From Methylobacterium isbiliense (lineage in GTDB: Bacteria; Pseudomonadota; Alphaproteobacteria; Rhizobiales; Beijerinckiaceae): DNA of 61,400 bases. The stretch spans positions 1 to 61,400 of the forward strand of contig NZ_BPQQ01000027.1 of NCBI RefSeq assembly GCF_022179325.1. The letters run 5' to 3'. Of this stretch, positions 18,121-27,600 are shown in pieces. The notes below the pieces were generated by a model. That model saw nothing but the letters and a program-made list of their open reading frames with translations, did no database searches and was not told where the DNA came from. A program made the translations under genes and the position numbers. How positions within the stretch are numbered: the first letter of the stretch is position 1; every line of letters begins with the position of its first letter.

Positions 18121-18819
18121 TCAGAACGGCGCCAGGGTCTCGAAGACGCGCTGGCCGAAGGTCGGATCCTGCACGTCGGTGATGCGCCCGCGCCCGCCGT
18201 AGGACACCCGGGCCTCGGCGATCTTGTCGTAGTCGATGGTGTTGCGCCGCGAGATGTCGCGCGGGCGAACGATGCCGGCCACCGTGAGCACGCGCACCTC
18301 GCTGTTGACGCGCACCTCCTGCGAGCCGCTGATCACCACGTTGCCGTTGGGCAAGACCTCCGTGACCACGGCCGCGACCGAGAGCCGGAGGTTCTCCGAG
18401 CGGTCGATGGTGCCCTCGCCCTTGGTCTCGGTGCCCGAGCGGATGCCGGCATCGGCGGTGGCGGAATCCTTGAGGCCCGAGACGCCGTAGCCGAAATCGA
18501 AGCCGAGGCTCGACTTCTGGCTGCGCGAGCGCTCGGTGGCGTTGTCGAACTGCGCCTTGTCGTTGATCAGGATGCTCACCGTGATCACGTCGCCGATGGT
18601 CCGGGCGCGGGGGTCCTGGAACAGGTCGGCGCTGCCGGGCGACCACGTGGAATGGTAGGTGTGGCGCGCCCGCGCGCCGTAATCCGAGGGCAGCGCCTCG
18701 CGCGGCACCGACAGCCCCGTGCCGATCGGGGTGAGGAGCGGCGGCTTGCCGATCGGATCGAGGGAGTTGCAGGCGCCGAGGGCGGCCAGCAGCGGGAGGA
18801 CGAGGAGACGGGGGCGCAT
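18121..18819 (-). CDS. flgH: Flagellar L-ring protein FlgH
   Basis: 232 aa from ATG 18819. Lipoprotein signal ending LLAALGAC (lipidated Cys17). Mature protein has DLFQDPRARTIGDVITVSILINDKA, LPNGNVVISGSQEVRVNSEVR and GIVRPRDISRRNTIDYDKIAEARVSYGGRGRI, all typical of FlgH, which forms the outer-membrane bushing of the rod. The start codon overlaps the stop of the motE-like gene. Confidence 0.96.
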   Translation of the reverse strand: MRPRLLVLPLLAALGACNSLDPIGKPPLLTPIGTGLSVPREALPSDYGARARHTYHSTWSPGSADLFQDPRARTIGDVITVSILINDKAQFDNATERSRSQKSSLGFDFGYGVSGLKDSATADAGIRSGTETKGEGTIDRSENLRLSVAAVVTEVLPNGNVVISGSQEVRVNSEVRVLTVAGIVRPRDISRRNTIDYDKIAEARVSYGGRGRITDVQDPTFGQRVFETLAPF

Positions 18820-19331
18820 CAGGACTTCTCGTCTCCCTTCGGCTTGCGGCCGCCAGCGGTCATCAGGCGGGCGAGATGCGCGGCGCGGGAGGCCTCCATC
18901 TCGCTCAGGATCGTGCTCGCGGCGCGCGCGCTGAGCTTGGTGAGCAGCGCCGCCGCGGATTCGTCGGGCATGTTGGCGAGCTGCAGCGCCGCCGCGTCGG
19001 GCCGCATCTTGGTGTAGATCGCCACCACCGCCTCGTCGGCCTTGGCCAGGAAGGCGTTGCGCCGCGCCAGCCACTCCTCGTACTCGGCGCGCTTTGCTTC
19101 GAGGCGGCGGATGCGCTCCTCGACCTGCTTCTCGAGGTCGGCGAGCGTCTCCTTCTGCCACGCGAAGCGGGCATCGGCCGCCGCGTCCGCGATGCCGGCG
19201 CAGTAGGCCGGAGGCTTGACCGCCTCCGCCGGGGGCTTGGCCGCCTCCGCCGGGGGCTTGGCCGCGTCCTGCGCGGCGGCCGGGCCGGCGAGGCCGAGCA
19301 GGAGGGCCGAGAGGAACCGGGCGTGTCTCAC
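18819..19331 (-). CDS. MotE-like flagellar protein (MgtE N-domain type)
   Basis: 170 aa with a GTG start (19331). Signal peptide ending PAAAQ, then a repeated KPPAEA linker (three near-copies), a coiled coil (LADLEKQVEERIRRLEAKRAEYEEWLARRNAFL) and a helical domain with IYTKMRPDAAALQLANMPDESAAALLTKL and ARAASTILSEME. In Sinorhizobium, MotE is a periplasmic chaperone for MotC, and the position between flgI and flgH is conserved in Alphaproteobacteria. Overlaps both neighbours by a few bases. Confidence 0.85.
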   Translation of the reverse strand: MRHARFLSALLLGLAGPAAAQDAAKPPAEAAKPPAEAVKPPAYCAGIADAAADARFAWQKETLADLEKQVEERIRRLEAKRAEYEEWLARRNAFLAKADEAVVAIYTKMRPDAAALQLANMPDESAAALLTKLSARAASTILSEMEASRAAHLARLMTAGGRKPKGDEKS

Positions 19332-20461
19332 TGCACCACGAGCTCCGCCTGAAGGGCGCCTGCGGTCTTGACCGCCTGCAGGATCGAGATGATGTCGCTC
19401 GGCTTGAGACCGACTTGGTTGAGGCCCTTGACCAGCGTCTGGAGGTCGGAGCCGCCCAGGATCGCGAGCTGACCCTTCTGCTCGGTCGCCGTCACCTCGG
19501 TGCGGGGCACCACCACGGTCTGGCCGCGGGAATAGGGCTCGGGCTGCGACACCTCCGGCGTCTCGGTCACCCGCACGGTCAGGTTGCCGTGCGTCACCGC
19601 CACCGTCGAGATCTGGACGTTGCGCCCGATCACCACCGTGCCGGTGCGCTGGTCGACGACCACGCGGGCGGGCGTGTCCGGCATGATCGTGAGGTCGCCG
19701 ACCTCGGCGATGAAGCGGGTCTGGGCGATGTCGCGGGGGCGGTGCAGCACTACCGAGCGCTGGTCGCGCGGCACCGCCACCCGGCGGCCGAAGCGCGCCA
19801 GACCGTAGGCGTTGATCGCGTCGGTGATGAGCGTCGCGGTCTTGAAGTCGGGATTCTTCAGTTCGAGGACGAGCTGCGGCAGGTCGCGGAAGGCCCCCGG
19901 CACCTCGCGCTCGATCAGGGCGCCGTTGGGGATGCGCCCGGCGGTCGGCACGCCCTGCGTCAGGGTCTCGGCCTGGCCGCCCACCGCGAAGCCCGACACC
20001 GCCATCGGTCCCTGCGCGGCCGCGTAGACCGCGCCGTCGCCGCCCGAGAGCGCGGTCATCAGGAGCGTGCCGCCCTTGAGCGAGGTGGCGTCGCCGAGCG
20101 AGGTCACGGTGACGTCGATGCGCGAACCCACGGTGGCGTAGGGCGGCAGGTCCGCCGTCACCATCACGGCTGCCACGTTGCGGGTGCGCAGGCGCGCGTC
20201 GCGGACGTTCACGCCCATGCGGTCGAGCATGGATTGCAGCGACTGCTCGGTGAACTGCGCGTTGCGCAGCGTGTCGCCGGTGCCCTGGAGGCCGGTGACG
20301 AGGCCGTAGCCGACGAGCTGGTTGTCGCGCACGCCCTGGAGCGCGGCGATGTCCTTGATGCGCGTGCCGGCCGAGGCCGGCGCGGCGAGGACGAGCCCCA
20401 GCACGAGCGCAAGGACGAGCGTGACGGAGAGCGCGCGCAGGACGGCGGGCGGGCGGCGCAT
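19328..20461 (-). CDS. flgI: Flagellar P-ring protein FlgI
   Basis: 377 aa. Signal peptide (LALVLGLVLAAPASAG), then RIKDIAALQGVRDNQLVGYGLVTGLQGTGD, NVAAVMVTADLPPYA and the conserved end DLQTLVKGLNQVGLKPSDIISILQAVKTAGALQAELVVQ. Forms the periplasmic P-ring around the rod. Start overlaps the flgA stop. Confidence 0.97.
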   Translation of the reverse strand: MRRPPAVLRALSVTLVLALVLGLVLAAPASAGTRIKDIAALQGVRDNQLVGYGLVTGLQGTGDTLRNAQFTEQSLQSMLDRMGVNVRDARLRTRNVAAVMVTADLPPYATVGSRIDVTVTSLGDATSLKGGTLLMTALSGGDGAVYAAAQGPMAVSGFAVGGQAETLTQGVPTAGRIPNGALIEREVPGAFRDLPQLVLELKNPDFKTATLITDAINAYGLARFGRRVAVPRDQRSVVLHRPRDIAQTRFIAEVGDLTIMPDTPARVVVDQRTGTVVIGRNVQISTVAVTHGNLTVRVTETPEVSQPEPYSRGQTVVVPRTEVTATEQKGQLAILGGSDLQTLVKGLNQVGLKPSDIISILQAVKTAGALQAELVVQ

Positions 20462-20934
20462 CAGCGGATCGCCCCGATGCGGATGCGCCCGTCCGCCTGC
20501 ACGGTGCCGGTGACGATGCGGCCGGTATCGGCGTTGCGCACGCGGATCACCTCGCCGAGGCCGCCGTTCTGGAGCGGCGCCCCGAGGGTCGTGATGACGA
20601 GGCCGTTCTCCTCGAAGATCATCGTGGTGAGCGCCCCGCGGCTGACGAGGCGCGGATCGTCGACGGCATTCACCGGCACCGGCTCGCCCGGCAGCAGCGT
20701 GCGCCGGGCGATGCGCCCGACGATGGCGAGCGGCGCGTCGATCACCGCCGAGCGCGCCCGGTAGGTCGGCGGAAACGCCTGCTGGCGCAGCATCGTCTCC
20801 TTGACCACGTCGCCCGGATAGATCGTGACGGTGGGCACCGGCAGCATCAGGTCCTCGGCCCGGGCCGGGCCGGCGAAGCCGCCCGCGACGAGGAGGAGCG
20901 CGCAGGCGCGCCGGACAATGCTGCTCTGGACCAT
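20461..20934 (-). CDS. flgA: P-ring assembly chaperone FlgA
   Basis: 157 aa from ATG 20934 (MVQSSIVRRACALLLVAGGFAGPARA, a signal peptide), with AGGA about 11 bases upstream. A GTG at 20961 gives a longer 166-aa version that is also possible. Conserved SAF-domain features: YPGDVVKETMLRQQAFP, VGRIARRTLLPGEPVPVNAVDDPRLV and a C-terminal VRNADTGRIVTGTVQADGRI. FlgA helps the P-ring assemble in the periplasm and lies directly upstream of flgI. Confidence 0.92.
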   Translation of the reverse strand: MVQSSIVRRACALLLVAGGFAGPARAEDLMLPVPTVTIYPGDVVKETMLRQQAFPPTYRARSAVIDAPLAIVGRIARRTLLPGEPVPVNAVDDPRLVSRGALTTMIFEENGLVITTLGAPLQNGGLGEVIRVRNADTGRIVTGTVQADGRIRIGAIR

Positions 20935-20982
20935 GGTGATCGCTATCCTGAACTGCCTCACGGGCGGGACGGCGCGCCCGCG

Positions 20983-21771
20983 CTAGCGGATGCCCTTCGA
21001 GACGGTCGAGGCCATCTCGTCGGCGGCCTGGATCACCTTCGAGTTCATCTCGAAGGCGCGCTGCGCGGTGATGAGGTTCGTGATCTCCTTGACGGGATCG
21101 ACGTTCGAACTCTCGAGGTAGCCCTGGTGGATCCTGCCGAAGCCGGCATCGCCCGCGACGCCGACCACCGGCGCCCCCGAGGCCGCGGTCTCGCGGTAGA
21201 GGCCGTTGCCGAGCGGCTCCAGGCCGGATTCGTTGGCGAAGTTGGCGACCGTGAGCTGGCCGAGGTTCTGCGGCTGGGCTTGGCCGTCGACCTTGGCGTA
21301 GACTTGGCCCGACTGGTTGACCACCACCTCGATCGTGTTCGGCGGGATCAGGATCGCCGGCTCGACCGTGTAGCCCTCCAGGGTGACGAGCTGCCCGTTG
21401 TTGCCCTTGTTGAAGGAGCCGGCACGGGTGTAGTTCGTCTCGCCGTTCGGGTTGGTGATCTGGAAGTAGCCGCGCCCGTTGATGGCGAGGTCGAGCTGGT
21501 TCGAGGTCTGGGCGAGCGGCCCCTGACGGTGCAGGTTGCGGATCGCCGCGGCGCGCACGCCGAGACCGAGCATCGCCCCCTCGGGCACCGGCTCCTGGCC
21601 GGACTGGTTGGGCACGCCCTGCTGCCGCTCGGCCTGGTAGAGCAGGTCGGTGAACTCGGCCCGCGCGCCCTTGAACCCCGTGGTGTTCAGGTTCGCGACG
21701 TTGTTGGCGATGACTTCGAGATTGAGCTGCTGGGCATTCATGCCCGTGGCGGCGATCGCGAGCGCTCTCAT
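20983..21771 (-). CDS. flgG: Flagellar distal rod protein FlgG
   Basis: 262 aa. N-terminus [34 protein letters not shown] carries the rod-protein signature; the C-terminus [36 protein letters not shown] is the matching helix. The 262-residue length is standard for FlgG. Confidence 0.98.
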   Translation of the reverse strand: MRALAIAATGMNAQQLNLEVIANNVANLNTTGFKGARAEFTDLLYQAERQQGVPNQSGQEPVPEGAMLGLGVRAAAIRNLHRQGPLAQTSNQLDLAINGRGYFQITNPNGETNYTRAGSFNKGNNGQLVTLEGYTVEPAILIPPNTIEVVVNQSGQVYAKVDGQAQPQNLGQLTVANFANESGLEPLGNGLYRETAASGAPVVGVAGDAGFGRIHQGYLESSNVDPVKEITNLITAQRAFEMNSKVIQAADEMASTVSKGIR

Positions 21772-21780
21772 GATGACACC

Positions 21781-22122
21781 TCAGATCGCCATGCGGCTGA
21801 TTTCGAGATAGGCGGCCACGACCTTGTCGCGGATGGCGATGGCGGTCTGCAGGCTCTGCTCGGCGCTCATCACCGCCTCGACCACCTGCTGGGCGGAGGC
21901 CTTGCCCTGGATGCCCGAGATGGCCGCGGCCTCGCCCGCCCGCAGGGAGTCGCGCATGCCGGCCGCCACCTGGGCCATGACGTCGCCGAAGGCCGGCCCG
22001 GCGGTTGCCGCCGCGGCCGTCGCCGGCGCGAGCGCACCCGCCACGGGTCCGGCCGCGAGGGCGCCGGAGACCGGGCCGGTCCGGTCGATCAGCGCGTTCA
22101 GGGAGGCGACGGCCTCGATCAT
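21781..22122 (-). CDS. fliE: Flagellar hook-basal body adaptor FliE
   Basis: 113 aa. C-terminal helix AEQSLQTAIAIRDKVVAAYLEISRMAI is the FliE signature; the centre has FGDVMAQVAAGMRDSLRAGEAAAI. Joins the MS ring to the rod. An Ala/Gly-rich insertion (residues 20-40) makes the N-terminus low in complexity. Confidence 0.94.
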   Translation of the reverse strand: MIEAVASLNALIDRTGPVSGALAAGPVAGALAPATAAAATAGPAFGDVMAQVAAGMRDSLRAGEAAAISGIQGKASAQQVVEAVMSAEQSLQTAIAIRDKVVAAYLEISRMAI

Positions 22123-22133
22123 CGCTCAGTGCC

Positions 22134-22550
22134 TCACGTCTTCAGAAGGTCGATGACGCTCGCCACGAGGGCGCGGGCCTGCTTGATCACCTGCAGGTTG
22201 GCCTCGTAGGAGCGGTTGGCCTCGCGCATGTCGGCCATCTCGACGAGCACGTTGACGTTGGGGAACTTCACCTCGCCGTTCTCGTCGGCGGCGGGGTTCC
22301 CCGGGTCGTGCTCGACGCGGAAGGGCGAGGCGTCGGTGCCGACCTCCCGCACCCGCACGGAGGCCGCGCCCGCCGCCCGGTCGAGTTCGGTGCGGAAGGT
22401 GACGGTCTTGCGCTGGTAGGGGTCGGAGCCGGGCGTCGTGCCGGTGGATTGCGCGTTGGCGATGTTCTCGGCCACGACGCGCAGGCGCAGCGACTGCGCC
22501 TCCATGCCGGCGCTGGCGAGCCGCGTCGAGAGCTGCAGCGGATCGATCAC
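22134..22550 (-). CDS. flgC: Flagellar proximal rod protein FlgC
   Basis: 138 aa with a GTG start. [32 protein letters not shown] and the C-terminal [31 protein letters not shown] are typical of FlgC. The start overlaps the flgB stop. Confidence 0.96.
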   Translation of the reverse strand: MIDPLQLSTRLASAGMEAQSLRLRVVAENIANAQSTGTTPGSDPYQRKTVTFRTELDRAAGAASVRVREVGTDASPFRVEHDPGNPAADENGEVKFPNVNVLVEMADMREANRSYEANLQVIKQARALVASVIDLLKT

Positions 22551-22930
22551 GCGCCGCTCCTCAGGCTCGCGATCAGCATGCGGTGGAAGCTCTTCACCAC
22601 CGCCGTGTTGAGGCTGTGCTCGCGGGCGACCTCGTTCGACTTCAGGAGTTCCTGCTCGAGGCTGACCGAGCGGCCGGTATCGAGCGGATCCCAGGTCTCG
22701 GAGGGGCGCACCTTGACGGCGGCCGCGGCCGGGTTGCCCGGCAGGTGCCGGCCGTCGGTCGCCGCCATGCCGAGGCCGGTGCGCGCCAGCACCTCCGCGA
22801 AGGGCGCGACGTCGCGCGCCTTGTAGCCCGGCGTGTCGGCATTCGCGACGTTGCCGGCGATCGTCGCCTGCCGCACGGCCAGATGCTGGGCTTGGCGCGA
22901 GGCGAGGCCGAAGAGGTAGACGCCGCTCAC
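22547..22930 (-). CDS. flgB: Flagellar proximal rod protein FlgB
   Basis: 127 aa with a GTG start. [28 protein letters not shown] is the rod motif; [30 protein letters not shown] is the FlgB C-terminal helix. First gene of the operon; the promoter should lie in 22931-23018. Confidence 0.96.
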   Translation of the reverse strand: MSGVYLFGLASRQAQHLAVRQATIAGNVANADTPGYKARDVAPFAEVLARTGLGMAATDGRHLPGNPAAAAVKVRPSETWDPLDTGRSVSLEQELLKSNEVAREHSLNTAVVKSFHRMLIASLRSGA

Positions 22931-23018
22931 TGGAAGAAGACCTCCGGAACCTGACGGCCCGAGGTCTAGGGAGGCTACCTTGCCTGAGGCTGACGCTCAG
23001 GCTTGCGCCGCATCGGGC

Positions 23019-23405
23019 TCAGGACACCACGCGCAGCGGCGTCTCCAGCACCTTCAGCACCTGCGCGAGGTCGTGGCCGCGCTTGAGGATGCGGCCGGTC
23101 TCGGCCACCACCGCGTAGGCGCCCTGCCGCCGGGCGAGCCGGGGATCCTTCTCGATGCGGTAGAGCGGGCGCTCGGAGGTGCGGCGGTGGATGGCGAACA
23201 CCGCCTTCTCGCGGGTGAAGTCGATGGTGTAGTCGCGCCACTCGCCCGCCGCGACCATGCGGCCGTAGAGGTTCAGGATGACCCGCAATTCGTCGCGGTG
23301 GAACGACACCTGCGGTGGCGGCGCGGGCGTGTGGGTGGCCGGGAAGGGAACCACCCGGGCGCCCACGCCCGAGAACGGACTGTCCGTGCTCTCTCCCTCG
23401 CTCAT
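23019..23405 (-). CDS. DUF2794 family protein
   Basis: 128 aa from ATG 23405 with AGGAGG just upstream. VSFHRDELRVILNLYGRMVAAGEWRDYTIDF, AVFAIHRRTSERPLYRIEKDP and GAYAVVAETGRILKRGHDLAQVLKVLE match the conserved alphaproteobacterial DUF2794 family of unknown function. The first 30 residues are a variable Pro-rich tail. Same strand as the flagellar operon, 88 bases before it, but the family is not known to be flagellar. Confidence 0.88.
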   Translation of the reverse strand: MSEGESTDSPFSGVGARVVPFPATHTPAPPPQVSFHRDELRVILNLYGRMVAAGEWRDYTIDFTREKAVFAIHRRTSERPLYRIEKDPRLARRQGAYAVVAETGRILKRGHDLAQVLKVLETPLRVVS

Positions 23406-23848
23406 CGCTCCTCCTGGATCGGCCGGGTGCGGGCGCCCTCGCCGGGCCGTCCGCCAATCCCGCATGATGGGATGCCCCCTGCGGCCCCGCAAGGGTGGTG
23501 CCCGGGCGACACGTTGCCGGCTTCGCAGCGCGGCCCGCCGGATACCGCATCGCTGCCGCCATATGGCCAACATTCCGCCCTTTTGGCGCCTTCCGCCAGC
23601 CGCGAAGCAGCTCTATCCCGGATGATGACCTCTAGGCTCGGCCGTCCGTTCCGATCGGATCCCAGACCCCAGTAGCCCCCGGCCGTGTCGGCCGGCAGAG
23701 CCCCTCCAGAGGTTTCGAGACCCTACCTTTGAGGCCGCCTCTCCGGAGCGCGGTCTCCTTTTTTGACCGGCTCCGCCCGGCGCCGTCCCGGACGACCGGA
23801 GCGTCGGCGGACGGCGATCCGCGACGGGGGGTTGCGCACGGGACCCGT
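23406..23848. other. 443-base gene-free stretch with a plus-strand terminator
   Basis: No protein gene is supported. On the plus strand it contains a good intrinsic terminator (23731-23764) with no plus-strand gene upstream of it until the permease at 16748, so it may hold a small RNA gene. Its left end carries the DUF2794 promoter. Confidence 0.5.
23731..23764 (+). terminator. Intrinsic terminator of an orphan plus-strand transcript
   Basis: GAGGCCGC (23731-23738) pairs with GCGGTCTC (23750-23757, one G-U) around an 11-base loop, followed by CTTTTTT. The T-run is on the plus strand only, so it does not serve either flanking gene, both of which read leftward. Confidence 0.65.
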
Positions 23849-24511
23849 CTATACCTCCGGCAGCGCCCGGGCGTCGCCGTGGTAGGAGCGGTTCGGCCGC
23901 ATGTCGACGGCGGAAGCCATGCGGTTCGACATGTTGAAGAAGCTCGCCACCGCGGCGATGTCCCAGATGTCCCGGTCGGTGAAGCCCGCATCGCGCAGGG
24001 TCTCGCGGTCCTCCTCCTCGATCGTCCAGGGCGCCTCGCTCAGCGCCACCGCGAAGTCGAGCATGGCCCGGTGCCGGGGCGACAGGTCGGCGGCGCGGTA
24101 GTTCATCGCCATCATCTCGCCGAGCACCGGATCCCCCGAGAGAGAGCGCACCGCCGCCCCGTGCGCGGTGAGGCAGTAGTAGCAGCGGTTCACGCTCGAC
24201 ACCGCCACGGCGATCATCTCGCGCTCCAGCTTCGACAGGCCCGAGGGCGCCAGCATCAGGTCGTTGTACAGCGTCGCGAAGGCCGAGAGCTTGGCCGCGT
24301 CGTGCGCGTAGGCGAGGAGGACGTTCGGCACGAAGCCGATCTTCTCGCGGCACTTGTCGAAGTAGGCCGCGAGGTCGGGCGGCAGCTCGGCCAGCGGCGG
24401 CAGGTCGAGCGCCATCACGGCCCCGTCCGTCTCCTGGGGCCGGGGACGTTCGCCGCTCTCGGGCCGGCCCGTCCGCTGTCCCGTCTTTCCTTCAGGCTTC
24501 GATCCGGCCAT
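23849..24511 (-). CDS. AhpD-like carboxymuconolactone decarboxylase/peroxidase-related protein
   Basis: 220 aa from ATG 24511 with GGAG upstream. VNRCYYCLTAHGAAVRSLSGD contains the CxxC-xxx-H redox centre of the AhpD fold. EKIGFVPNVLLAYAHDAAKLSAFATLYNDLM and LDFAVALSEAPWTIEEEDRETLRDAGFTDRDIWDIAAVASFFNMSNRMA match the uncharacterised peroxidase-related branch. Probably a thiol-dependent peroxidase-type enzyme; the substrate is unknown. Divergent from the NAD-GDH gene. The first 30 residues are low complexity, and MALDLPPL (residue 33) is an alternative start. Confidence 0.85.
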   Translation of the reverse strand: MAGSKPEGKTGQRTGRPESGERPRPQETDGAVMALDLPPLAELPPDLAAYFDKCREKIGFVPNVLLAYAHDAAKLSAFATLYNDLMLAPSGLSKLEREMIAVAVSSVNRCYYCLTAHGAAVRSLSGDPVLGEMMAMNYRAADLSPRHRAMLDFAVALSEAPWTIEEEDRETLRDAGFTDRDIWDIAAVASFFNMSNRMASAVDMRPNRSYHGDARALPEV

Positions 24512-24665
24512 GCTTCGTCTCCCTGTCGCAGGATCCGAGCTATAGGGCGTCGCGCGGGGCCGGACGAGGGTGTCGGGCCGGGAGGTGGACCAGGGAGGCC
24601 GGGCTTGCGACCGGCCGAGGTCTGTGCCACCGCTCCGCGACGTCAACCTGGGCGGAGGACGAGCC

Positions 24666-27600
24666 GTGGACACCTCGACCGCGACACCCGAAGCGCAGGC
24701 GAGCCGGACCGATCTGATCGCCGCGGCCGTCTCGGCGGCGGAGGGACGCCAAGCCCCCGGCGGCTTCGTGCGCGACCTGTTCGGGCGCGTGCCGCCCGAC
24801 GACCTCACCGCCTACACGCCCGAGACCCTGGCCGACCTCGCTCTCGCCGCCCGCCAGCACCTCGCCGCCGTGCGGGCGCCCGGCACCGTCTCGGACGTCC
24901 GCCTCAACGACGTGGTGGTGGAGCGCGACGGCCGCCGCCGCGACGTCACGGTGCTGGAGGCGGTGAACGCCAACCGGCCCTTCCTGCTCGACTCGACGCT
25001 CGCCGAACTGGTGGCGCGGGGCTACGAGCCGCGCCTCGTCGCCCACCCGATCCTCGCCGTCGAGCGCGACGCCGAGGGCGCGCTGGTGCGGCTCGCCGGC
25101 GAGACCACGGCGGCCGGCGCGGGCGAGCGCGGCCGCGAGAGCTTCATCCACATCCACCTCGACCGCATCGACGACGAGGAGGAGCGCCGCGGCCTCGTCG
25201 CCGCCCTCGCGCAGGTCTATGCCGACGTCGCGGTGGCGACCGAGGACCACGCGGCCATGCTGGCGCGGCTCGACGCCGCCACCGCCGCCTACCGGGACAC
25301 GCCCCCTCCCCTGCCGGAGGCGGAGGTCGCCGAGGCGCGCGCCTTCCTCGACTGGCTCGCGGAGGACCAGTTCACCCTGCTCGGCCTGCGCGAGTACCGG
25401 CTCGGGCCGGACGGCGGCCACGAGGCGGTGCCGGGCAGCGGGCTCGGCCTCCTGCGCGACCCTGCGGTCGAGGTGCTGCGCCGCGGCCGGAGCATGGTGG
25501 CGGTGACGCCGGAGATCCGCGCCTTCCTGGAACGGCCCGAGGCGCTGATCATCACCAAGGCGAGCCAGATCTCGCGGGTGCACCGGCGCACCCACCTCGA
25601 CATGGTGGGCGTCAAGCTGTTCTCGTCCGCCGGCAAGGTCGCCGGGGAACTGCGCCTCGTCGGCCTCTTCGCGGGCAGCGTCTACACCAGCCGGGCCGAG
25701 GAGGTGCCGGTCCTGCGCCGCAAGGTGGCCCGGGTGGTGGCCGAGGCCGGCCTCGACCCCACGAGCCACGCCGGCCGCTCGCTGCTGCACGTGCTGGAGA
25801 CCTATCCGCGCGACGACCTCTTCCAGATCGACACCGATCTGCTGCGGACCTTCGCGCTCGCCATCGTGTCGCTCGCCGAGCGGCCCCGGGTGCGGGTGCT
25901 GGCGCGGCCCGACAAGTTCGGCCGCTTCGTCTCGCTCCTCGTCTACGTGCCCAAGGACCGCACCGACGCCGCCCTGCAGAAGCGCATCAGCGCCCATCTG
26001 GCGGCGGCGTTGGGCGGGCACATCGCGGCAGTCTATCCCGACTATCCGGAAGGGCCGCTCGCGCGCCTCCACATCGTCATCGGCCGGCGCGAGGAGACGC
26101 CGCCCGAGATCGACCCGGCCGCCCTGGAGGCCGCCGTGACGGCGCTGAGCCGGACCTGGGCAGACGGACTGCGCGAGGCCCTGGCCGACACGATGGACGG
26201 CACCCGCGCCCGGGCGCTCGGCAGCTACTACGCCGAGGCCTTCCCGGCGGGCTACCGGGAGGCCTATGCGAGCGCGCAGGCCCTGTCCGACATCGCCATC
26301 CTGGAACGGATCAGCGACGAGCGGCCCCGCGCCGTGGATCTGCACCGGCGGCCGGGCGACCCCGAGACGCGCATCGGCCTCAAGGTCTTCTCGAAGGGGA
26401 CGTCGCTGCCGCTCTCCGACCGGGTGCCGGTCCTGGAGAATCTCGGCTTCCACGTCATCGACGAGCGCACCTTCGAGATCGGCCGGCCCGGCACCGCGCA
26501 GGCGGACGGGATCTGGCTGCACGACATGCTGCTGGAGCGGGCGGGCGGCGGGCCGGTCGCGCTCGCGGCCGTCGAGGGGCCGGTGGAGGCGGCTCTCCTG
26601 GCGATCGCGCGCGACCTCGCGGAATCCGACGCCTACAATCGCCTCGTGCTCGAAGCCTCGCTCGGCTGGCGCGACGTGGCGCTGCTGCGCGCCCTCGGCC
26701 GCTACCTGCGCCAGCTGCGCGTGCGCTACGGGCAGGATTACCTCGCGGCCACGCTCGCCCGCCATGCCGGCCTCGCGCGTCAGCTCGTCGCCCTGTTCTA
26801 CGCCCGCTTCGACCCGCGGGCCGAGGGCGACCGGACGGCGCGCCAGGAGGCGATCCGGGCCGAGATCGAGGCCGGGCTCTCGGCCGTGACCAGCCTCGAC
26901 GAGGACCGCATCCTGCGCCGCTTCGTCAACCTCGTGGAGGCGGCCCAGCGCACCAACTTCTTCCAGGTCGCGCATCACGGCCTGCCGCCCGAGACCATCG
27001 CCTTCAAGTTCCGCTGCGCGAAGGTCGACGGGATGCCGCTGCCGCGGCCGCTGTTCGAGATCTTCGTCTACTCGCCGCGGGTCGAGGGCGTGCACATGCG
27101 CTTCGGCTACATCGCCCGCGGGGGCCTGCGCTGGTCGGACCGGCCGGAGGATTTCCGCACCGAGATCCTCGGCCTCGTGAAGGCACAGCAGGTCAAGAAC
27201 GCCGTGATCGTGCCGGTGGGCGCCAAGGGCGGCTTCTTTCCCAAGCGCCTGCCGCCCGCCTCCGACCGGCAGGCGTGGCTCGCCGAGGGCACCGAGAGCT
27301 ACCGGATCTTCATCCGCACCCTGCTGTCGGTCACCGACAACATCGTCAACGGCGCCATCGTGCCGCCCGCCGACACGGTGCGGCACGACGGGGACGACGC
27401 CTACCTCGTGGTCGCGGCCGACAAGGGCACCGCTACCTTCTCGGACGTCGCCAACGCGATCTCGCTCGACACCAAGCACTGGCTCGGCGACGCCTTCGCA
27501 TCCGGCGGCAGCCAGGGCTACGACCACAAGCAGATGGGCATCACCGCCCGCGGTGCCTGGGAGGCGGTCAAGCGCCACTTCCGCGAGATCGACATCGACA

